Origin: DAXETY01 sp051155755
GTDB lineage: Bacteria > Desulfobacterota > Desulfobacteria > Desulfobacterales > SG8-13
DNA length: 30,513 nucleotides
Direction of reading: 5' to 3'
Assembly: GCA_051155755.1 (NCBI GenBank)
Contig: DAXETY010000081.1
Coordinates: forward strand, 1 to 30,513
Below are positions 1-6,751 of the stretch, piece after piece. The position numbers and the translations under genes were made by a program. Under the pieces are notes generated by a model. The model ran no database searches and had not been told where the DNA came from. It worked only from the letters and a program-made list of their open reading frames with translations. Position 1 is the stretch's first letter. The number at the start of each line of letters is the position of its first letter.

Positions 1-1488
1 CGCCGCGCTGGAATCCACCACCGACTGGGGGATGTCCTTGGGGCCCTGGAACGCCCCGCAGACGAACAGGCCCGGTTTGGAGGATGCCACCGGATCGAAG
101 GTCTCGGTTTTGCAGAAGTTGCCCTCGGTCAGCTCGATAGCCAGTTTGTCGGCCAGAGCCACCGTTTCGGAGGAGACCTCCAGGCCGATGGACAGCACGA
201 TCATGTCGAAGGTCTCGGTAACCATCTCGCCGCTCTCGGTCACGTAGCGCAGCTCCAGGTCGTCGCTGCCCGGCACCGGATCGATGGTGTGCACCCGGCT
301 GCGGATGAAGCGCACGCCGTCTTTTTCGCGGGCATTGTCGTAGAAGCGCTCGAAGTCCTTACCGGGGGTGCGCATGTCCATGAAGAAAATGGCGCAGTCC
401 AGTTCGTCTCCGGCGTGCTCCTTGGCGATGACGGCCTCCTTGATGGCGTACATGCAGCACACCGAGGAACAGTAGCTGTTGTCGCAGCGGTTCAGGTCCC
501 GGGAGCCGACGCACTGAAACCAGGCCACTTTCTTGGGTTCCTTGTGGTCCGAGGGCCGCACCAGGTGACCGCCGGTGGGCCCGGAGGCCGACAGGATCCG
601 CTCCATTTCCATGGAGGTGATCACGTTGGCATGGCGGGCGTAGTTGTACGAATCGAACCGGGACGGATCGAAGGGGTTGAATCCCGGGGCCAGCACGATG
701 GAGCCGACCTCCAGCTCGACGATCTCGTCCTGCATGCTGTGATCGATGGCATTGACGCCGCAGAACTCCGCACAGACTTTGCATCCGCCGGTTTTAAAAT
801 GGATGCAGGCATCCGCATCGATGACCGGGGTGTTGGGCACGGCCTGGGCGTAGGGCACGTAAACCGGCTTGCGGCCCTTGAGCCCCATCTCGTACTCGGA
901 GGGGATCGGCCGGGTCGGCTTGGCGGTGTGGCGCTGGTTGACCCGCGTCAGGTCGATGTGGCCGGTGGGGCAGATCGACGCGCAGGCGCCGCAGGCCAGG
1001 CACGCTTCGGTGTCGACGCCGTAGGGGGTGTCGACCTCCATGTCGACCCCGCGCCCGGTCAGGCTGATGGCGTTGGCACCGATGCGCTCGCACATGCGGG
1101 TGCACAGTCCGCACAGAATGCAGGTGTCCTCCTCGGTTTTAAAGCGCGGTTTTTCGATGCCGTACTGCTTGGCCAGCTTCTGCAGCAGCGGAACCTCGGG
1201 GCAGCGCGCCAGCAGCAGCTCGACGATGAGCTTGCGGCCCTTGTGCACTTCCTCGGTGTCGGTCTTGACCTCCATGCCCTCCCAGATGGGATAGTTGCAG
1301 GCGGTCACGAAGCGGGTCCTGCGGCCGTCGAAGAGCTCCACCGTGCAGATGCGGCACATGCCCGCGGGCTCCAGGGCCTTGTAGTAGCAAAGGGTGGGGA
1401 TGTCGACGTCGTATTTTTCCGCGACCTGGATGATCGTCTGGCCCTCTTCCCCCTGGACCGTTTTCCCGTTCAGCTTGAATGTCACCAT
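1..1488 (-). CDS. NuoG-like N-terminus fused to HdrA middle/C-terminal part (3' end outside window)
   Basis: I read 496 codons without a stop; the gene continues past the left edge. Residues 1-95 form a [2Fe-2S] domain (C34, C45, C48, C64). Two [4Fe-4S] motifs follow (C123/126/129/133 and C163/166/169/173), as in the N-terminus of NuoG, HoxU or NAD-linked formate dehydrogenase, but without the His-ligated cluster region. From about residue 195 the protein is HdrA: the cluster motif at C228/236/239/243, the FQCVGSRD block, SYCSSVCCMYAIKEA, and the final CGAFQGPKDIP flavin segment. The HdrA Rossmann start and the Cys/Sec segment are missing here; they are encoded by the first gene of the operon (3966-4358). 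The ATG at 1488 follows a purine-rich site about 18 bases after the NuoF-like stop. Likely role (inference): cytoplasmic flavin/iron-sulfur electron hub of an NADH-linked, possibly bifurcating complex. Confidence 0.85.
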   Translation of the reverse strand, partial: MVTFKLNGKTVQGEEGQTIIQVAEKYDVDIPTLCYYKALEPAGMCRICTVELFDGRRTRFVTACNYPIWEGMEVKTDTEEVHKGRKLIVELLLARCPEVPLLQKLAKQYGIEKPRFKTEEDTCILCGLCTRMCERIGANAISLTGRGVDMEVDTPYGVDTEACLACGACASICPTGHIDLTRVNQRHTAKPTRPIPSEYEMGLKGRKPVYVPYAQAVPNTPVIDADACIHFKTGGCKVCAEFCGVNAIDHSMQDEIVELEVGSIVLAPGFNPFDPSRFDSYNYARHANVITSMEMERILSASGPTGGHLVRPSDHKEPKKVAWFQCVGSRDLNRCDNSYCSSVCCMYAIKEAVIAKEHAGDELDCAIFFMDMRTPGKDFERFYDNAREKDGVRFIRSRVHTIDPVPGSDDLELRYVTESGEMVTETFDMIVLSIGLEVSSETVALADKLAIELTEGNFCKTETFDPVASSKPGLFVCGAFQGPKDIPQSVVDSSAA

Positions 1489-1506
1489 GGTATCTTTTCC
1501 CTTGGT

Positions 1507-3408
1507 TCAGCAAATCTTGACCGCATCGAATTTGCAGACATCGTAGCAGATGCCGCACTTGATGCACTTTTCCTGGTCGATGGTGTGAAGTTTTTTCTTT
1601 TCGCCGGAAACCGCCTCCTGCGGGCACTTGCGGAAGCAAACGTGGCAGCCGGTGCAGGCCTCTTCGTCGATTTCGTAGTGAAACAGCGGCTTGCAGACCC
1701 CGGCCGGGCATTTTTTGTCCTCGATGTGCTTTTCGTACTCGTCCCGGAAATAAAGGATGGTGGTCAGCACCGGGTTGGCCGCCGAGGTCCCCAGCCCGCA
1801 GAGGGAGAATTTCTGCATCATGGAGCCCAGTTCTTCCAACAGCTGGATGTCTTCCGGCCGGCCGCCGCCGGCACAGATGCGGGTGAGGATCTCCAGCATC
1901 TGCTTCAGGCCCTCCCGGCAGGGATTGCACTGGCCGCAGGACTCTTCCTTGAGAAAGTCGACGAAGTAGCGCGCCACGTCCACCATGCAGGTGTCCTGGT
2001 CCATGACGATCATGCCGCCGGAGCCCATGATGGAGCCGACTTCGGTCAGCTTCTGAAAGTCCACGGGCAGGTCCAGGAAGCGCTCCGGGATGCAGCCGCC
2101 CGACGGCCCGCCGGTCTGAACCGCCTTGAACTGCTTTTTCTTGGGCACCCCGCCGCCGATCTTGAAAACGATGTCCCGCAGCGAAATGCCCATGGGAACT
2201 TCCACCAGCCCGGTGTTGCTGATCTTGCCCACCAGGCTGAACACCTTGGTGCCCTTGCTGTGCTGGGTGCCCATCTTGGCGTACCAGTTGGCGCCCTTGA
2301 GCATGATGGCCGGGACGTTGGCGTAGGTTTCCACGTTGTTCAGGTTCGAGGGGCTGTTGCGGAATCCTTTTTCGACCGTGTGAATGTACTTGGCCCGGGG
2401 ACGGCCCACGTTGCCTTCCAGCGACTGCATCAGGGCGGTGGACTCGCCGCACACGAAAGCGCCGGCACCGGTGGAAATCTTGATGTCGAAGGCAAAGTCG
2501 GTGCCGGCGATGTTTTCTCCCAGCAGCCCGTAGTCGCGGGCCTGCTTGATGGCGGTGATCAGGCGCTTGACGGCCAGCGGGTATTCATTGCGCACGTAGA
2601 TGTATCCCTGGCTCGATCCGATGGCCACCGCCGCGATCAGCATGCCTTCCAGCACGCTGTGCGGGTCGCCTTCCAGGATGCTGCGGTCCATGTAGGCACC
2701 CGGATCGCCTTCGTCGGCGTTGCAGATGATGTAGCGGTCGCCTTCGTGCTTGGCACAGGTGGCCCACTTGATCCCGGTGGGAAACCCCCCGCCGCCACGG
2801 CCGCGCAGCCCGGAGGCCTTGATCACCTCGATGATGTTTTTGGGCTTCATTTCCTTGAGCGCGGTCAAAAAGGCCACGTAGCCTTTGCGGGCGAAGTATT
2901 CTTCGATGCAGTCCGGATCGATGTAGCCGCAGTTGCGCATGGCGACCTTGACCTGGTTGCTGTAAAACGGGATCTCTTCGAACACCGGCATGCCTTCGAT
3001 CGGCGCAACGTTTTCAAGGGGGTTGGGAATGTCGGTTTCCAGCAGCCCGCGGGGGTCCTTCATCTGGCCGAGGATCCATTTCAGGTTGAAATCGGACTGC
3101 TTGTAGCCCTCGATGGCGTCGAGGATCTTGTCGGCGGTGATCTTGCGATAGACGATCCGGGGTTTGCCCTGACCGAAGATCTCCACCAGGGGCTCTTCCT
3201 CGCAGAAACCAATGCAGCCCGTCTGCCCGATCTGCACCCCGTTGCCGCCGGGGTAGTGCTCGAGCGCGGTTTCGTAGGAAGCCTTCGACTGGGCGGCGAT
3301 CCCGCAGGAGGCCATCCCGATGTTGACCTTTATCGTCTCCGGAACGTACAGCGAGGTGCCGTAATCCCGGCTGATTTCTTTCAAATCTTCTACGGACTGA
3401 ATTTTCAT
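1507..3408 (-). CDS. NuoF/HndC-like NADH-binding flavoprotein subunit
   Basis: This 633-residue protein has an N-terminal thioredoxin-like [2Fe-2S] domain, of which C35, C65 and C69 are visible. The NuoF core has the FMN/NADH loop GLRGRGGGGFPTG (200-212), NADEGDPGAYMDR (230-242), GAFVCGESTALMQSLEG (316-332) and the N3-type cluster CGQCNPCREG (491-500) with C537. The C-terminus adds two ferredoxin-type clusters (C585/588/591/595 and C615/618/621/625). This is the layout of HndC/HymB-type subunits of soluble NAD(P)-linked hydrogenases and bifurcating enzymes, longer than the NuoF of complex I. The ATG at 3408 is preceded by GGGGCGA; the frame stays open further upstream but has no conserved content there. 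It follows the NuoE-like gene by 17 bases. Expected role: oxidises NADH on FMN and passes electrons to its iron-sulfur chain and the HdrA-like partners. Confidence 0.93.
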   Translation of the reverse strand: MKIQSVEDLKEISRDYGTSLYVPETIKVNIGMASCGIAAQSKASYETALEHYPGGNGVQIGQTGCIGFCEEEPLVEIFGQGKPRIVYRKITADKILDAIEGYKQSDFNLKWILGQMKDPRGLLETDIPNPLENVAPIEGMPVFEEIPFYSNQVKVAMRNCGYIDPDCIEEYFARKGYVAFLTALKEMKPKNIIEVIKASGLRGRGGGGFPTGIKWATCAKHEGDRYIICNADEGDPGAYMDRSILEGDPHSVLEGMLIAAVAIGSSQGYIYVRNEYPLAVKRLITAIKQARDYGLLGENIAGTDFAFDIKISTGAGAFVCGESTALMQSLEGNVGRPRAKYIHTVEKGFRNSPSNLNNVETYANVPAIMLKGANWYAKMGTQHSKGTKVFSLVGKISNTGLVEVPMGISLRDIVFKIGGGVPKKKQFKAVQTGGPSGGCIPERFLDLPVDFQKLTEVGSIMGSGGMIVMDQDTCMVDVARYFVDFLKEESCGQCNPCREGLKQMLEILTRICAGGGRPEDIQLLEELGSMMQKFSLCGLGTSAANPVLTTILYFRDEYEKHIEDKKCPAGVCKPLFHYEIDEEACTGCHVCFRKCPQEAVSGEKKKLHTIDQEKCIKCGICYDVCKFDAVKIC

Positions 3409-3425
3409 GGTTGTCGCCCCAAGTT

Positions 3426-3923
3426 CTACTCGTATTTCTCCAGGATTTTGACGACCTGGTCCGGTGCCAGGCGTCCGTGCATGTCCTCGTTGATCTTGAC
3501 CACGGGTCCGAGGCTGCAGCAGCCGATACAGCGAACCGACTCCAGCGTGAAGCGCATGTCCGCGGTGGTCTCCCCGTCGCAGATGCACAGCGAGTCGTGA
3601 ATCCGTTCCCGGATGCGCTCGGCGCCGCGCACATGGCAGGCGGTGCCCAGGCACAGGGAAATGATGTTGCGCCCCCGGGGCTCCAGGCTGAATGTGCTGT
3701 AGAAGGTGGCCACCCCGTATATTTTGCTGAGGGGAACGTCGATTTTGGTCGCCAGGTACTCGATGGCCGGCCGCGGCAGGTAGTTGTACTGCCGCTGGAT
3801 GGCCTGCAGGATCATGATCAGGTTCTCTTTGTCGTTGCTGAAATCCTGCTCGATGACCCGATCGAGTTCCATGAAATCGATCTCGTCGGTTTGGGTGTGT
3901 TCCAGCGGTTGTGCTACGCTCAT
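3426..3923 (-). CDS. NuoE/HndA-like [2Fe-2S] subunit
   Basis: The 165-residue product matches the 24-kDa (NuoE/HndA) family. A helical N-terminus carries the YLPRPAIEYLA and IYGVATFYSTF signatures. A thioredoxin-like domain then has the four [2Fe-2S] ligands C91, C96, C132 and C136, in LCLGTACHVRGA and RCIGCCSLGPVVKIN. I chose the ATG at 3923 because AGGAG lies about 7 bases upstream; a longer form from 3965 has no such site and adds unconserved residues. It sits between the selenoprotein HdrA fragment (43 bases upstream) and the NuoF-like gene. NuoE and NuoF act as a pair, so the neighbour supports the call. The partner complex is the split HdrA, not complex I: no membrane subunits are visible. 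Confidence 0.94.
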   Translation of the reverse strand: MSVAQPLEHTQTDEIDFMELDRVIEQDFSNDKENLIMILQAIQRQYNYLPRPAIEYLATKIDVPLSKIYGVATFYSTFSLEPRGRNIISLCLGTACHVRGAERIRERIHDSLCICDGETTADMRFTLESVRCIGCCSLGPVVKINEDMHGRLAPDQVVKILEKYE

Positions 3924-3965
3924 CCCGCGTCTCCTGTTGATTGAATCGTTTGGGTTGGATCGCAC

Positions 3966-4358
3966 CTATTCGACCGCCGGCGCCGGCTGCTGCACCACGG
4001 GGCAGTTCTCCAGGCAGGCGCCGCATCCGGTGCACAGATCTTCGCGAATGAACCGGGGCCGCTTGCGGACTTTGACCTTGAAATTACCCGGAGCGCCTTC
4101 CACGGCTTCCAGGTCCGCATAGGTGATCAGTTCGATGTTCATGTGCCGGCCGACCTCGACCAGTTTGGGCGAGATAATTCACATGGCACAGTCGTTGGTG
4201 GGAAAGGTTTTGTCCAGCTGCGACATCCCCCCGCCGATGGAGGGGGATTTTTCGAGCAGATACACGTAATACCCGGAATCCGCCAAATCGAGTGCCGATT
4301 GCATGCCGGCAATACCGCCTCCGACAACCAACACCGAACCTTTGATATCCTTTGCCAT
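3966..4358 (-). CDS. HdrA N-terminal flavoprotein fragment, selenoprotein (UGA read as Sec at codon 60)
   Basis: The ATG at 4358 has TAGGAG eight bases upstream. The frame starts with a Rossmann FAD/NAD motif, VLVVGGGIAGMQSALDLADS (residues 9-28), then the HdrA block SPSIGGGMSQLDKTFPTNDC (38-57). Codon 60, in C-A-M-(UGA)-I-I-S-P-K-L-V-E-V-G-R-H, is UGA (4181-4179). Translation continues with fully HdrA-like sequence: LVEVGRHMNIELITYADLE, FKVKVRKRPRF, then one [4Fe-4S] motif CTGCGACLENCP, before a TAG at 3968-3966. HdrA carries Cys or Sec at this exact position in known proteins, and a SECIS-like hairpin lies 15 bases downstream. Total length is 130 residues including Sec, far shorter than normal HdrA (about 650 or more). 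The missing part is in the last gene of the operon (1-1488). Automated callers would miss it or call a pseudogene. Confidence 0.85.
4146..4163 (-). promoter_or_regulatory. Bacterial SECIS-like hairpin
   Basis: On the coding (minus) strand CTGGTCG-AGGT-CGGCCGG folds into a 7-bp stem (with two G-U pairs) and an AGGU apical loop. It begins 15 bases after the UGA, so the loop lies 22 bases from it. Bacterial SECIS elements need a short stem with a GU-containing apical loop (AGGUCU in E. coli fdhF) about 16-37 bases from the UGA. Both criteria are met. Confidence 0.75.
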
Positions 4359-4444
4359 GTCAAAATCTCCTAACGTAATTAGGATTCAAATTCAGATACT
4401 TAGGGTCAAAAACACTGTTCGGCCGCATGAAAAGCCAAAGGGTT

Positions 4445-4473
4445 TTTTTACTGATAAATGCAAGCCTTGTCAA
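4445..4473 (-). promoter_or_regulatory. Candidate sigma-70 promoter of the split-hdrA/nuoEF operon
   Basis: On the minus strand TTGACA (4473-4468, perfect -35) is followed after 17 bases by TAAAAA (4450-4445, 4 of 6). The predicted transcript starts near 4438, about 80 bases before the first ATG. Nothing else gene-like was seen between 4359 and 4644. Confidence 0.5.
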
Positions 4474-4644
4474 TGAAATTCGGCGGTTCACAATAATTAT
4501 GAGATATTTCTTGAAACCAAGCTTTTATACCACCGGACGAGGTCTGTCAAGGAAGGATGGAGCGCAAAACACGCACCGGGAAACGTCATTCGCGTGTCGC
4601 TGCGACAAACCGGGCGGAGTGCTGATGCGGGGGATTCGGCATGT

Positions 4645-4683
4645 AAAAACCCCGCCTCCGGGATGCTTCACCCGAAGGCGGGG
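4645..4683 (-). terminator. Rho-independent terminator after the double receiver-domain gene
   Basis: Read on the minus strand, CCCCGCCTTCGGG and CCCGGAGGCGGGG form a 13-bp stem with one weak pair and an 8-base loop, followed by TTTTT. It lies about 28 bases after the stop at 4711 and separates this gene from the operon starting at 4358. Confidence 0.85.
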
Positions 4684-4710
4684 CTAGTTTCGTCGACCGG
4701 GCTGCGGTGG

Positions 4711-6396
4711 TCAGGCCGCCAGCCGAATGGCCTGATCGGTGGCGTTGCGGATCTCGGCGGGTGTAAACGGCTTGGCCAGGTAATCCACGGCGCCCATGCG
4801 GGCGGCCTCCTTGGCCGTCTCGATGCTGGCATAGCCGGTAATGATGACGACCTTGGCCTCGGGCTGTTTGTCGCGGATGGCCTGCAACAGTTCCAGTCCC
4901 TGAACACCGGGCATTTTCAGATCCAGCAGCACCAGGGTGTAGCCGCGTCGGCCGATTTTCTCCAGGGCCTCTTCTTTGCTGGTGGCCTGATCCACGAAAT
5001 AACCCTTTTTGGCCAGGATTTTGCGGATGTTGTTGTTGACGGCCACCTCGTCGTCGACCACAAGCACCGGCTCCACCGCGGGCTTGGCCCGATCGGCTTT
5101 CTGGCCGGCCTCAACCGCGGCGCGCGATTCGATTTCCGCGTCCATGCGGGCCACATTGGCCTTGAGTTGCTCATAGGGCATCACCGTCACGCTCTCGTGG
5201 TAGAGACTGTCGACGTATTCGGGGCCGGTGGCGGCAACGACCTCATCATAATCGAAGGGCTGATCGACGCCGATCAATTTTTTCATGTCGCGGGCCGGGG
5301 CGGCGGCTTTGGCCTTGCGTTTTTTGGCCTTTTTCTGGGGGCAGGCCGCGCTCTTGGTGCCGGCCTTGCAGGTGCCGCCCATCTTTTTGAAGATGTCGCA
5401 GACCATGTCACCGACTTCGCAAAAGCCTTCCAGGGATTCGTCCGCGGTGATCTCCACCGTCGGCATATCGGAGCGCGACAGGCGATCGGCGTATGCCTCA
5501 CCGGTCTGGCGCGCCACCTCGTCGCGGTCGAAGGGCATGTCCACATCGATTCGGCGGGCCTGCTCCATGCGGGCCACCCGCTTTTTCAGCTCCTCGTAGG
5601 GCACGAACGCCACCCCTTCGCCCTCGAGACTGTGGACATACTCCGGACCGGTCACGGCCTTGACCTCTTCGTAATCGAAGGGCATGTCGATGCCGATCAG
5701 TTTGCGGGTGTCGCGCTTGGCGGTGGCAGCGGCTTTGGCGCCTTTTTTCTTGGCTTTTTTCTGCGGGCACGCACCGGTCTTGACGCCGGCCTTGCAGGTG
5801 GCGCCCATCTTTTTGAAGATGTCGCAGACCATGTCACCGACTTCGCAGAAATGCTCCTGGGGCTCGGAGATCTTTACCTCCACCACGGGCATGTCGGAAC
5901 GGCCCAGCATCTTCATGTAGTCTTCACCGACCTGCTCGGCGACTTCGTCGGCATCGAAAGGCAAATCCACATCGATGACGTCGATGGCCTCGCGTTCTTC
6001 CTCGCTTACAGGGGCTTCCTGCAGTTCGCCTTTCAGGGCTTTGTCCACGGTGGTTCGAAGCTCTTCGGGCGTAAACGGTTTGGGCAGGTATTCCAGCGCG
6101 CCCAGGCGAATGGCCTTCATGGCCGTGTCCGTGGAGGCATAGGCGGTCATCATGATGGCCTTGGTCAGCGGCCACTCTTTTTTGACCAGCTTGAGCAGCT
6201 CGAGACCGTTTTTGCCGGGCATCACGATGTCGGATATCAGCAGGGAATAGGAATCTTCGGCCATTTTTTGCAGGGCTTCGTCCGCACTGAGGGCCCGGGT
6301 GACCTCGAAGTTGTTCTTTTTGAGTATTTTTTCAACGTTCTGGCAGATGTTTTTTTCGTCGTCGACCACCAGAATCTTTTCGGTTCGCTCTTGCAT
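4711..6396 (-). CDS. Two-receiver-domain protein with duplicated four-cysteine module
   Basis: The 561-residue product starts at the ATG at 6396, behind GGAGGAG. Residues 5-122 are a receiver domain (DD at 12-13, phosphoacceptor D56, K106). Residues 443-560 are a second receiver domain (D492, K542). Between them are two copies of a 142-residue module (about 141-282 and 283-424). Each copy has an IDVD-PFD start, FCEVGDMVCDIFKKMG, a lysine/alanine-rich linker, then a second half with PFDY-EV---TGPEYV-SL. The cysteines keep identical spacing in both copies: C184/191/201/210 and C326/333/343/352 (C-x6-C-x9-C-x8-C). I do not recognise the module as a named domain; the cysteines suggest metal or redox binding (inference). 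There is no DNA-binding or enzymatic output domain. A sigma-54 promoter and two palindromes lie upstream, next to the sigma-54 regulator gene. Confidence 0.9.
   Translation of the reverse strand: MQERTEKILVVDDEKNICQNVEKILKKNNFEVTRALSADEALQKMAEDSYSLLISDIVMPGKNGLELLKLVKKEWPLTKAIMMTAYASTDTAMKAIRLGALEYLPKPFTPEELRTTVDKALKGELQEAPVSEEEREAIDVIDVDLPFDADEVAEQVGEDYMKMLGRSDMPVVEVKISEPQEHFCEVGDMVCDIFKKMGATCKAGVKTGACPQKKAKKKGAKAAATAKRDTRKLIGIDMPFDYEEVKAVTGPEYVHSLEGEGVAFVPYEELKKRVARMEQARRIDVDMPFDRDEVARQTGEAYADRLSRSDMPTVEITADESLEGFCEVGDMVCDIFKKMGGTCKAGTKSAACPQKKAKKRKAKAAAPARDMKKLIGVDQPFDYDEVVAATGPEYVDSLYHESVTVMPYEQLKANVARMDAEIESRAAVEAGQKADRAKPAVEPVLVVDDEVAVNNNIRKILAKKGYFVDQATSKEEALEKIGRRGYTLVLLDLKMPGVQGLELLQAIRDKQPEAKVVIITGYASIETAKEAARMGAVDYLAKPFTPAEIRNATDQAIRLAA
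5125..5976 (-). repeat. Two in-frame 426-bp tandem units inside the double receiver-domain gene
   Basis: The units 5976-5551 and 5550-5125 encode the duplicated cysteine module. Overall they have diverged, but 5785-5847 and 5359-5421 are identical at 62 of 63 bases, exactly 426 bases apart. The stretch covers the second and third cysteines of each module. Confidence 0.8.
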
Positions 6397-6451
6397 GTCT
6401 CCTCCTCCGGTTCGGCGTGATGGATTGGCTGTATTGTTTTGCCTCTGATTT

Positions 6452-6470
6452 ATGCACACGGCATGCCAAA
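6452..6470 (-). promoter_or_regulatory. Sigma-54 (-24/-12) promoter of the double receiver-domain gene
   Basis: The minus strand reads TTGGCATG-CCGT-GTGCAT, against the consensus YTGGCACG-N4-TTGCW. The invariant GG (6467-6466) and GC (6455-6454) are exactly 10 bases apart. Transcription would start near 6441, about 45 bases before the ATG at 6396. The adjacent gene encodes a sigma-54 activator. Confidence 0.78.
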
Positions 6471-6543
6471 CCCCGATTAAACTCGAAAACCACTGTAATC
6501 ATTATATTTTATTTTTCACTCCATCGGTCGGCGGAGCCAACGT

Positions 6544-6560
6544 GTATATTTTATTTATAC
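6544..6560. promoter_or_regulatory. Palindromic candidate activator site 1 (GTATA-N7-TATAC)
   Basis: GTATATTTTATTTATAC is a 17-bp inverted repeat about 85 bp upstream of the sigma-54 promoter. Its reverse complement with flanks (GCGTATAAATAAAATATAC plus ACG) matches site 2 at 19 of 22 positions. This is the expected position for an upstream activator sequence bound by a sigma-54 activator. Confidence 0.6.
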
Positions 6561-6705
6561 GCCTGGGACCGTCTTACCGGCCCCGCCAGGCACCCCTTCC
6601 TCCGACCGGCCATCGCCCGCAGACAGGCTGCAGACCGGCTTCGGCCTTGTTTTCGGCCCATCGACAGCGGGCGCCTTCCGGAGAAAACCGGCCGCGGGCA
6701 AGAGC

Positions 6706-6722
6706 GTATAAAAATAATATAC
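6706..6722. promoter_or_regulatory. Palindromic candidate activator site 2 (GTATA-N7-TATAC)
   Basis: GTATAAAAATAATATAC lies 29 bp past the stop of the sigma-54 regulator gene and about 250 bp upstream of the sigma-54 promoter. A related half site (GTATAAAAA) starts at 6727. The rest of the 355-base gap 6397-6751 shows no coding sequence. Confidence 0.6.
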
Positions 6723-6751
6723 AGGTGTATAAAAAGTCGAAGCGGTGTGGG

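Noticed and set aside
289..3600. 1103-residue open frame on the plus strand
   Set aside because: It is antisense to the NuoG/HdrA and NuoF genes, rich in Gly/His/Val/Asp without domains. It reflects third-position GC bias on the other strand.
3966..4358. HdrA fragment as a decayed pseudogene
   Set aside because: The UGA lies exactly at the known Sec site, a SECIS-like hairpin follows, both sides are well conserved, and promoter and ribosome site are intact.
4139..4363. Minus-strand 74-codon frame starting near 4363
   Set aside because: It is out of frame with the HdrA motif. The real gene uses the ATG at 4358 and reads through the UGA.
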